Below, piece by piece: positions 45,672-54,712 of a stretch of DNA of 64,000 nucleotides (within the stretch, counting starts at the first letter, position 1; each line of letters begins with the position of its first letter). Where the stretch lies: positions 2,896,001 through 2,960,000 of the forward strand of contig CANJKZ010000774.1 in assembly GCA_947471745.1 (NCBI GenBank). The letters are read 5' to 3'. The position numbers and the translations under genes are program-made. A model generated the notes under the pieces. It worked only from the letters and a program-made list of their open reading frames with translations. It ran no database searches and had not been told where the DNA came from. Source of the stretch: Closterium sp. Naga37s-1. Taxonomy: Eukaryota > Streptophyta > Zygnematophyceae > Desmidiales > Closteriaceae.

Positions 45672-45803
45672 TGTCAAACTTATATATGCTATTGTCTGTT
45701 TAGGCTGTAGTGGGGTAGTCCTTAGAGGGTACAACACTTTTGTGTTTGCTACTTGTACCCCACCTGTTTCCTAGTTCATCATCCATTCTCATTAATCCTC
45801 ACA
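45672..45803 (+). repeat. E 3' LTR
   Basis: 132 bp. The preceding CTATGGGGGTG is the likely polypurine tract; 45443-45671 is the 3' untranslated part. Confidence 0.94.
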
Positions 45804-45808
45804 AAAAT

Positions 45809-45934
45809 GTGGTGGAGTTCCGGGAAAAACGAAGGCAACTCCAAAGCCAGCACGAGATGAGGCAAAAAGGGTCAAGCATAAAGCAGGTGGGGGGTCTAAA
45901 CCTACATCTAAGAAGGCCAACACCAAAACCAAAG
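45809..45934 (+). CDS. Backbone gene, segment 3 (Lys-rich end, donor-like exon edge)
   Basis: Joining 38690 to 45809 again restores the frame (KKKQK then CGGVPGKTKATPKPARDE). The segment is strongly basic and ends KANTKTK at AAAG/GTGAAA (45931-45940), a plausible splice donor. What follows is a C/T-rich minisatellite unlike the coding part. The three segments together give roughly 375 residues: acidic middle, Lys-rich C-terminal side. No family is recognised. Confidence 0.55.
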
Positions 45935-45947
45935 GTGAAAATTTCCC

Positions 45948-46139
45948 TTCCTCCCATCTCTTCCGTCCCCTTCCTCCCATCCCTTCCGTCCCCATCATCC
46001 CATCTCTTCCATGCCCACCCTACCATCTCTTTTGTCCCCTTCCTCCCATCTCGTCTGTCCCCTTCCTCCCATCTATTTTGTCCCCTTCCTCCCATCTCTT
46101 CAAGCCCCATCCTCCCATCTCTTTTGTCCCCTTCCTCCC
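45948..46139 (+). repeat. 23-bp pyrimidine minisatellite, 8.3 units
   Basis: Units of TTCCTCCCATCTCTTTTG plus TCCCC repeat every 23 bases in register from 45948 (next at 45971, 45994, 46017, 46040, 46063, 46086, 46109), followed by a partial unit. It probably lies in an intron of the backbone gene. F's LTR begins directly after it. Confidence 0.9.
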
Positions 46140-46294
46140 TGTTAGAATACTAGCGAGAATGACGAGAAAGGGGGAGGGGTACAAGTACAATGTCGAGAGA
46201 ATTTGTGTACCCCCTAAGGCTAAACCCACTATAGCCTAGACAACTGTAAACACATAAACTAAGCCTAGATACAACTAAGCATATATGTTTGACA
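46140..46294 (-). repeat. F 3' LTR (left copy)
   Basis: 155 bp, plus-strand TGTTAGAATAC..GTTTGACA. It lacks 14 bases present in the right copy. Confidence 0.92.
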
Positions 46295-46526
46295 CACCCC
46301 TATAGGCGAAGTGGGGGATAGCCAGAGCAAGCAATGGTCACAAGACCAGTCAAGAGAAGAAGCAAGGCAAAGCAAGCTCAGGGTGGATCACAAAGTCACC
46401 ACACAGTCCGAGCACAAGCAAAGGGCCACAAGGCCAGTTCACATGCAGAGTTATATAAAGAGAACAAACAATGCAGTGATCATACCCTAGCAAGTGCAAG
46501 CATGCAGGTATATAGATAGATCACAG

Positions 46527-46736
46527 TGTTGAAATGTATTTGTATACATTCATATAAATGCCTACAGTAGCCTAGTGTAGTTATCTTAGTTTCCTGCTAG
46601 GTGGTGTACCATTTGCCTCATTCCTTGCCTATATCTTGTATGCCCTCTACTATTGAACCTCTTTTGGCTTGCACTTTTCCTCTCGTCACTCTCGCCTAGG
46701 TCAAACCCCTAGGCCCCTAAACTATTATGTTTGACA
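46527..46736 (+). repeat. G 5' LTR
   Basis: 210 bp; three differences from 47743-47952. Confidence 0.94.
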
Positions 46737-46794
46737 TGGTATAAGAGCACGTAACATCCTGGCCTGCTGTTTTCAACTACTCCATGGGCCCACC
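46737..46794 (+). other. G primer-binding site and GGGCCCACC palindrome
   Basis: TGGTATAAGAGC at the LTR edge; ATGGGCCCACC at 46784-46794, where the ATG opens the only long plus-strand frame of the element. Confidence 0.65.
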
Positions 46795-47742
46795 GCGTAT
46801 TTCTAGTTTCGTGGCGCCCGTCGCGCCCTTAGTTGTGACTGACATGACGGGCGCGACGGCAAGCTTTTTGCTGTCATGGCGACGAGCTGGGCGGCTCGTA
46901 CTGCCCCCTTGCTCCTTCGCTCTGTCACCCGCCCAGCACTACCCACCTCGTCCCGACCTGCCCCACCCCGTTCTGTCACGAACACAGCAGCAGCCGCGCG
47001 CAGCTGCGTACGGGTGCGCATTGCTGCGCGCAGCCGCGTACGACCGTGCGCACCCGCGCATGGCCATGTGCGCCAGCACCAGCGCCCGTCGCCAGCACCT
47101 GCGTGAGCAGCAGCTAACGCCGCCCCCCCCTTCCCTTCCGCAGCTTCCGCCGTGGGGGGAGGGAGATGTGGGGGTGGCGGGTGTGAGTTGCCTGCAGCCC
47201 GCCCTACCCCTCCCTTCAGCGGGGTCCGCCGTGAGGGGGGGGGAGAGGTTGCGGGGGGAGGGTGAGGGGAAACGGGGGGAGTGTGAGAGGGTGGCGAGAG
47301 AGATTCTGCAAAGCCAGCAGCCATCCCTCCTCTCTCTCTCACTGCCGCTCGTGCTGCTGTGGGGGGGAGGGTAAGAGAGGGTGGTGGGAAAACAGTCAAG
47401 CATCTGCAGCTGCCACCCGCTGCTACCGTGGCACCTCCTGCTGCCGCCCCTGCCGCCACTTGCCCTTGTTTCTGCTGTCTACTGCTGGGGCCTGCAGGTG
47501 CTGCCGTCGAGCCGCTGCTGTCCTGCTGCATGTTGCAGCCTCAGAGCCTGCTCCTCAGGCGACCTGCCGCCCCTACACCTTCTACTGCTTCTGCCTTGGC
47601 AGAGGGCGTGCTACAGCTGTATTTGCCACTCCTGCACCGGCTACTACTACTCTTGCTTGCTTCTGCTTCTTCCACTGCACCTGTTGTACCCCTGCAGACT
47701 TTGTGCTACTCACGGGTTTCCACTGTAGGCATTTAGGGGGTG

Positions 47743-47952
47743 TGTTGAAATGTATTTGTATACATTCATAAATATGCCTACAGTAGCCTAGTGTAGTTAT
47801 CTTAGTTTCCTGCTAGGTGGTGTACCATTTGCCTAATTCCTTGCCTATATCTTGTATGCCCTCTACTATTGAACCTCTTTTGGCTTGCACTTTTCCTCTC
47901 GTCACTCTCGCCTAGGTCAAACCCCTAGGCCCCTAAACTATTATGTTTGACA
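47743..47952 (+). repeat. G 3' LTR
   Basis: 210 bp, followed by the TSD CACAG. Confidence 0.94.
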
Positions 47953-47968
47953 CACAGTACAGGCAGAG

Positions 47969-50900
47969 TCAGGCAGTAAGTAAGTGAGGCAAATTAGGCA
48001 CAAGGCCTAACACAGTAACAAAGCGCTGATGATCACCAGGCAGAAGTGCCTTGGTGAAGACATCAGCAGTGTTGGCCCGAGTGGCCACGTACGCTAGACG
48101 AAGCTGACCACGCTGCTGCAACTCTCGAGCAAGGAAGTATCGCAGAGCGATGTGCTTTGTTCTATGCTCCAGTCTGTGCTCCTGACACAAGGCTATCATG
48201 GCCTTGTTGTCTACGTACAGGACTGGAGGCAAATGAGGCTGCTCTCCCAAGTCGGTCAGCAAGTAGGTGAGCCAGCGTAGCTCCTGAGCAGCCATGGCTC
48301 CGGCATAGATCTCAGCCTCACAGCTGGAGCTGAGAACTGAGGACGAGCGAGTAGACCGCCAAGAAACCGAGCCGGACCCAAGGCTGAAGGTGTAACCCTG
48401 TGACGACCGCTGCGTAGTTGAGTCGTCAACCCAGGAAGCGTCTGCGTGACCAGTGAGGACAACTGGACCCCGTCCTCCAAGCACAAGCCCCATGCCCGAC
48501 GTACTACACAGGTAACGCAGTACCCTCTTCGCAGCATCCCAGTGCACCTTTCGGTGCCTACCGGGAGCCACGTAGCGAGCCAGAAGGCTGAGAGGGTACG
48601 CGAGGTCAGGTCGTGTGCACGTCATCAGGTACATGAGGCAACCCACAAGCTCTGGGTACGGACCACTCGGCTCTACGGACTCGTCCGAAGGTGGAGCTGA
48701 GAGCGAGTGGCTGGTAGACAGAGGAGTGAGCTGTGGCAAGGAGTACTGGAAGCCGAAGCGCTGAAGGACCTGGTGCACCATGTGTGACTGAGTCAGTGTG
48801 ATGGTGCGCCGTGCTCTGTCCCGGGTGATATGCAGGCCAAGATAGCTGTGCAGTTCACCAAGGTCAGTGCATGTATGTCTCTTCTGCAGCGCGGACTTCA
48901 CAAGGGTCAGTGCCTCAGTGTCAGCCGTGGCAAAGACAAGGTCGTCGACGTACACTAGGACGTAGAAGGGCGGCAGCGAGGTGTCGGTGCGTAGAAACAG
49001 GGACGGGTCTGCTGTAGAAGGAACAAACCCAAGAGCCGCAAGTGTAGTCCTGAGTGTGTCGTGCCACTCGCGAGGCGCCTGGCGGAGATCGTAGACTGGC
49101 CGGCGGAGGCTCCACTGGGTACCTGCAGGAAACGACCCAGTGAAACCAGGTGGTCGGCGCAGCCAGATCTCCTCGTGCAGGCTGCCTTGCAGGAAGGCTG
49201 TACTGAAGTCCAGGGAGTGTAGCTCGTAGTCACGCTGAGAAGCTACGTGCAGCAACACCCGAAGAGTAGTCATCTTCGGGGTGGGGGAGAAGGTCTGGAA
49301 GTAGTCAACTCCCTGTCGCTGACTGAAACCTCGAGCAACGTAGCGCGCCTTGAAGGCAGGCGGAGAACCCGGCGGTCGCTTCACCCTGAAGATCCACATG
49401 CCATCGACTATGTTCACCCCAGGTGGGGGAACCTCGTCATCAAGTGCCTGTGGACTTCCAGGATGCCATCTTGGCATCTATAGCTGCCTGCCACTGAGAG
49501 GAGTAAGGACCCGTAATCGCCTCTGCGTAAGAGCGCGGGGTCGGGATGTCTGGAGCATCCGGGTCTCCCTCAGGGGCAAGCAGCAAGGAAGCAAAACGAG
49601 GTACAGCAACTGCAAGACACTCAAATTCCTCCTGCCTGTCCTCAAGGACGTCCGTGCCAAGAGCACACTCACCCCCGACGGACAGAGGACTGGCAAACAC
49701 AGACTCAGCAACTAGAGCAGTGGTGTAGTCGAGACGGCAGGCAGCAGCAAAGTCAAGCAGCTCAGCAACTAGAGCAGAAGCAGCAGCAGACTCAAAGGAC
49801 GGGTCAGTGACAGAAGTGGCAAGAAGACGAGTGACAGTGGGACTGGCAACACGCGCTCGGTCAGACTCAGGGTCAGGGACCTCAGAAAGAGAGGACTCAG
49901 GAGGAGCAGGCAGAGGAACACGCAGTGGAACAGAGGAAGGACGGAGTGCCATGGTGTGCGTGCCTGGGACAGGAGGAGGACGCAAACGAGGAGCGCGACG
50001 AGCAGTGCGAACAGGCAAGACAGGACAAGACGCAGGCTCACGACGCTCTGTAAGACCTCCGGACTGCTCAGTGTAAGGAGAGGGAACAGGCAGTGGGGAG
50101 GCTTGCTGTAACGGCGGCTGTGAGCGGTCAGGCGGTGGACACAGGAAGGGAGGAGTAAGACCAGTAGAAGACGGGACACCAAGAACCTGCTGAAGCAGGG
50201 GAACGAAGTACGGGCGCGGGCGCACAGTGCCTCCAGTACCTCCAGCTCCAGGGTCAACAGCTCCAGCTCCTGCATCTCCAGCGCCTCTTGCGCCAGGGCC
50301 TCCAACTCCAGCTACACCAGCTCCAGCGCCTCCGGCGCCAGCTGCTCCAGGCTCCGTAGGGTCTCCAGCTCCAGTAGTAACAGCAGCACCTCCAGCTCCA
50401 GCGTCTCCAGGCTCGCCAGCCCCAGGGGCTCCACTCCGACGGTGTGGGCGCTGAACAAGCCACTCACGCAGCTGCTGCAAGGACAGTCGTGGTGAAGCAC
50501 CAGCAGGACCTCCAAACGAAGCAGCACCCCGAGGCTCAGCACCCCTAGACTCCGCACCCTCCGACTCAGCACCCCCAGGCTCCGCACCCTCCGACTCAGC
50601 ACCCCCAGGCTCAACACCCTCAGGCTCAGCACCCCCAGACCCAGCACCCTCAGACCCCGCACCCCCCGGCTCCGCACCCCCAGACGCAGCACCTGGAGCA
50701 GCACCTGGGACGACAGCTACCTGAACAGGCGAAGTACAAGGGAGAGGGTCTGCCTGAGACACCCCCGAGGGAGCAGGACCCTGGGGCGGAAGGGGGTCTA
50801 CCGGAAGTGGACCGGGAGCAAGGAAGAGCGGCGGGGGCGGGGAAGGGGCAGAGCGGTAGGGGAAGAGATGGTAGAAGGGAACCGACTCGTCGAACGTGAC

Positions 50901-52424
50901 GTCCTGAGAAGGGAGGACACGGCGCAAGGTGGGGTGGTAAAACTACCAGCCAGGCGCGTGAGGGACAAAGCCAAGGAAGACGCAGGGAATGGCGCGGGCG
51001 GAGAGCTTGTCCGCAGACGTATCGCGAACAAAGGCATGAGAACCCCAGACCCGGAACACCGACGCATCGCCAACCTTCCCCGTCCAACGCAGTGTGGGCG
51101 AGGTCTCCGGCAAGGAGACACGGGGCCAAAGGTTGAGCTGATGCGCAGCGTACCGGACCGCAAACGGCCACCGAAAATGGGGAGCGGCCGCATGGATCAC
51201 GGAGGTACGAGCGACCTCCATGACTAAGCCAATGCGGCGCTCAGCAATCCCATTTTGCTGAGGGGAGTCCGGAAGCGTGAACGATTGGAGAATGCCCTCC
51301 CCACGACAAAAGTCCCGCAAGAGGTCGGAGGAGAACTCACCATCTCTGTCAGAGTGCAGACGCAGGACAGGAAGGTCCTGGCCGAACCGCTCGCGCAGCT
51401 GGAGACGGACTGTGCGGATCCAAGGGATCAAGACAGCAGAGACTTCACCCTTGCTGCGCAAGGGGAAGACTGTGGTGTACCACGTGTAGTCATCAACTAC
51501 CAGCAGAAAGTAGCGCTCGCAGCCCTGTCCACTGACGCGGGCTGGGCCCCACACGTCCATGTGGAGGGTCTGCAGGGGAGCAGTCGTCGGGGGAAACGAG
51601 GAGGAGTGAGGAGCTGCGCTCTGCCGCCCCTCGACGCAAGGAAGACAGGACGGGGCAGGTGAGGGCGGCAGGGGAGGCAGAGACCTGGGGAGACCAGAGA
51701 AATGGAGACGGGAGTGCATGCCACGAAGGCGTGGCAGGGAGGGGTGACCCAGGCGGTGGTGCCAAAGGAGAGTCTGGTGCGACAGGAGGCGACACGAGCA
51801 AGAGGCGGCTACCTGACCTGACGCGGACACCTGAGTGGACGCAGCGACCTGAGGAGGCTCGGTAGCCAGTGTGTACAGACTCGACCCTGGCCGACGAGTG
51901 AACGTAGCCAGGTGACGCCCCGTCCGTGTGCACGTGCAGATCGACACACGCTGACCCCAAGGAGTGGTGGTAGTGACCATCGCATCCTGAAGGGCAGCGG
52001 TACTCACCAAGTTCGTAGAGAACGAGGGGAGGTGAAGACCTGACAGTGAGCCGGACGGAACCGCCGGACACGGGAGGACAGTGGAGGAACTGGCAACGAC
52101 CGGGCCCCCAGAGGGGTCAGCCAGTCTGACCGGAACAGGTGCAGGAAGAGGAGTGAGAGTGGTGCTGTCACGAAAGAAACAGCGCGAGGCGCCGGAGTCC
52201 AACGTGAAGGTGTGCAGGGCCTCAGCAGGTGCAGTACCAGGGGGAGTACCAGACGCACTAGCACCTAGAGCAGCAGCGGCTATACCTAGGTCAGGCGGCA
52301 CACACCAGTAACAGTCACCCTCAGCACTAAAAGACAAAGCATACACGGCAGAGATAATAACATCAAAGTCTAGGTCAAAGATAGCAACTCCCGACCTAAG
52401 CAACTCCGCCCAGCGAGGGCGCTC
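47969..52424 (-). pseudogene. F gag-pol, distal part (end of gag to RNase H)
   Basis: Minus strand. From the H insertion point in gag (ERPRWAEL then IFDLDFDVIISAVYALSF) it passes through protease (LDSGASRCFF), pre-integrase, integrase (HSDRDGEFSS, so the usual RGGEF is altered; NGIAERRIG), repeat linkers, RT (LDFSTAFLQG, YVDDLVF) and RNase H (GHADASWVDD), with a stop near 47969. Two breaks are seen: CAG-to-TAG at 50945-50943, and a two-base loss near 49440 that shifts the frame just after MASWKSTGT. Element G lies downstream in the untranslated part. Confidence 0.92.
50220..50720 (-). repeat. F linker minisatellites
   Basis: Minus-strand Gly-Ala-Glu pentapeptide-type units (50520-50700) and Gly-Ala units (50220-50450) between integrase and RT. 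Confidence 0.83.
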
Positions 52425-52429
52425 GACGT

Positions 52430-52590
52430 TGTCAAACATATATGCTTAGTTATATCTAGGCTTAGTTTATGTGTTTACAGTTGTCTAGGCTATAGTGGGT
52501 TTATCCTTAGGGGGTACAGTTTTTCTCTCGACATTCTACTTGTACCCCTCGTCACTTCCTAGTAAATAATTCTCACCTAAGATTCTAACA
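52430..52590 (+). repeat. H 5' LTR
   Basis: 161 bp, TGTCAAACATATATGC..GATTCTAACA. Confidence 0.95.
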
Positions 52591-52639
52591 TGGTATTAAG
52601 AGCAACTAAGTCTTAGGACCTAGTCTCAATGGGCCCACC
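52591..52639 (+). other. H primer-binding site and GGGCCCACC palindrome
   Basis: TGGTATTAAGAGC begins at the LTR edge, a variant of the initiator-Met site. ATGGGCCCACC is at 52629-52639. Confidence 0.65.
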
Positions 52640-54705
52640 ACCTACTGCACTGCCCGTACCTAGCCCGTCGATTTCGTCGCCCGCGCCCGGCCTGTACCTA
52701 ACCCGTCGCCCGGCCCGTACCTAGCTAGTCGCCTCGGCCCCGCTGGCCCCGTCGACTTCGTCGCCCGCGCCCGGCCCGTACCTAGCTCGTCGCCAGGCCC
52801 GTACGTAGCCCGTCGCCTCGGCCCCGCTGGCCCCGTCATCTTCGTCGCCCGCGCCCGGCCCGTACGTAGCCCGTCACCTCGGCCCCGCTGGCCCCGTCGA
52901 CTTTGACGCCCGCGCCCGGCCAGTACCTAGCCCGTCGCCCGGCCAGTACCTAGCCCGTCGTCCGGCCCGTACCTAGCCCGTCGCCCGGCAAATACCTAGC
53001 CAGTCGCCTCGGCCCCACTGGCCCCTTAAACTTCGACGCCCGCGCTCGGCCCGTACCTAGCCCGCGCCCGGCCTAGTCTCCTGCTTGCGTCCGGGCCGTA
53101 CATAGCCCGTCGCCCGGCCCGTACCAAGCCCGCGCCTGGTCCCGTACCTAGCCCCGCGCCTGGCCCCATTCCGCGCCCAGCGCCCGGCCCCGTACCCGCC
53201 CAGCGCCCGGTCCAGTATACCTGCCCAGCGCCCGGTCCATTACCTGCGCAGCGCCTGGCCCCATTGTCTGGCCCCGCGGCCCCTAGGCCCCCCCCGGCCC
53301 CTACTTGGCCCCTCGGCCCCCTAGGCCCCTTTGTTTGGCCCCTCGCCCCCCTAGGCCCCTCGGCCCCCCCTCGGCCCCCCTCGGCCCCCCTTTGTTTGGC
53401 CCCGCGGCCCCTAGGCTCCTCGGCCCCACCTCAGAGCCTGGAGCCCGGCCCCCCGGCCCCTACTTGGCCCCTCGGCCCCCCCTAGGCCCCTTGTTTGGCC
53501 CCTCGGCCCCCTAGGCCCCTCGGCCCCCCCCCAAGGCCCCCCCGGCCCCTTGTTTGGCCCCGCGGCCCCTAGGCCCCTCGGCCCCACCTCAGAGCCTGGC
53601 GCCCGGCCCCCCGGCCCCTACTTGGCACCTCGGCCTCCCTAGGCCCCTTGTTTGGCCCCTCGGCCCCCTAGGCCCCTCGGCCCCCTCAAGGCCCCCCCGG
53701 CCCCTTGTTTGGCCCCACGGTTCCTAGGCCCCTCGGCCCCACCTCAGAGCCTGGAGCCCGGCCCCCCCCGGCCCCTACTTGGCCCCTCGGCCCCCTAGGC
53801 CCCTGGTTTGGCCCCTCGGCCCCCTAGGCCCCTCGCCCCCCCCCCCAAGGCCCCCCCGGCCCCGTGTTTGGCCCCGCGGCCCCTAGGCCCCTCGGCCCCA
53901 CCTCAGAGTCTGGCGCCCGGCCCCCCGGCCCCTACTTGGCCCCTCGGCCCCCAAGCACCTGGTTTGGCCCCTCGGCCCCCTAGGCCCCTCGGCCCCCCCA
54001 AGGCCCCCCCGGCCCCTTGTTTGGCCCCGCGGCCCCTAGGCCCCTCGGCCCCACCTCAGAGCCTGGTGCCCGGCCCCCCGGCCCCTACTTGGCCCCTCGG
54101 CCCCCTAGGCCCCTTGTTTGGCCCCGCGGCCCCTAGGCCCCTCGGCCCCACCTCTGAACCTGGAGCCCGGCCCCCCGGCCCCTACTTCGCCCCTCGGCCC
54201 CCTAGGCCCCTTGTTTGGCCCCTCGGCCCCCCTAGGCCCCTCGGCCCCCCCCCCAAGCCCCCCCCGGCCCCTTGTTTGGCCCCGCGGCCCCTAGGCTCCT
54301 CGGCCCCACTTCAGAGCCTCGAGCCCGGCCCCCCCGGCCCCTACTTGGCCCCTCGGCCCCCTAGGCCCCTGGTTTGGCCCCTCGGCCCCCTAGGCCCCTC
54401 GGCCCCCCCAAGGCCCCCCCGGCCCCTTGTTTGGCCCCGCGGCCCCTAGGCCCCTCGGCCCCACCTCAGAGCCTGGTGCCCGGCCCCCTGGCCCCTACTT
54501 GGCCCCTCGGCCCCCTAGGCCCCTTGTTTGGCCCCTCTGCCCCCTAGGCCTCTCGGCCCCACCTCAGAACCTGCAGCCCGGCCCCCCGGCCCCTACTTGG
54601 CCCCTCGGCCCCCCCGGCCCCTTGTTTGGCCCCTCGGCCCCCTAGGCCCCTCGGCCCCCTAGGCCCCTCGGCCCCTTGTTTGGCCCCGCGGCCCCCAGGC
54701 TCCTC
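52640..54705 (+). repeat. H leader: 2-kb GC-rich higher-order repeat
   Basis: 52640-53250 is built of CGCCCGGCCCGTACCTAGCC-type units. 53250-54705 is built of GGCCCCTCGGCCCCCTA-type units arranged in larger blocks, each marked by a CCACCTCAGAGCCTGG word (near 53427, 53586, 53738, 53904, 54052, 54467 and variants between). Pro-rich open frames across it reflect the base composition; I do not count them as genes. Confidence 0.9.
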
Positions 54706-54712
54706 TGCCCCT

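Larger units (their letters stand above)
38691..45803 (+). mobile_element. Element E: Ty1/copia, short-LTR group
   Basis: 7113 bp, 132-bp LTRs with about four differences, TSD AAAAT (38686-38690 and 45804-45808). Same family group and same orientation as D and A. It has no nested insertions, so it shows the group's layout most simply: LTR, primer site, 1-kb repeat leader, gag, protease, integrase, linker, RT, RNase H, LTR. Confidence 0.95.
46527..47952 (+). mobile_element. Element G: 1.4-kb non-autonomous LTR retrotransposon
   Basis: Two 210-bp LTRs (TGTTGAAATG..TTTGACA, three differences) flank a 1006-bp interior, with TSD CACAG at 46522-46526 and 47953-47957. The primer site TGGTATAAGAGC follows the LTR directly, and GCATTTAGGGGGTG precedes the 3' LTR. 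The interior is C- and G-rich and has no gag, protease, integrase or RT motif. A frame from ATG 46784 (MGPPRISSFV, 197 codons) is low-complexity and unrecognised. The primer type and the GGGCCCACC motif resemble F and H, which may supply its proteins. It is inserted in F's 3' untranslated part. Confidence 0.93.

Noticed and set aside
46784..47374. The 197-codon frame of element G as a gag gene
   Set aside because: Low-complexity, Arg/Ala/Pro-rich, no gag motif or knuckle; competing frames of similar length on both strands.
53264..54645. Long Pro-rich plus-strand frames (APRPPRPLGPP repeats) in the H leader
   Set aside because: They follow the GGCCCC repeat composition, occur in several frames and lie between primer site and gag; no independent start signal or domain.
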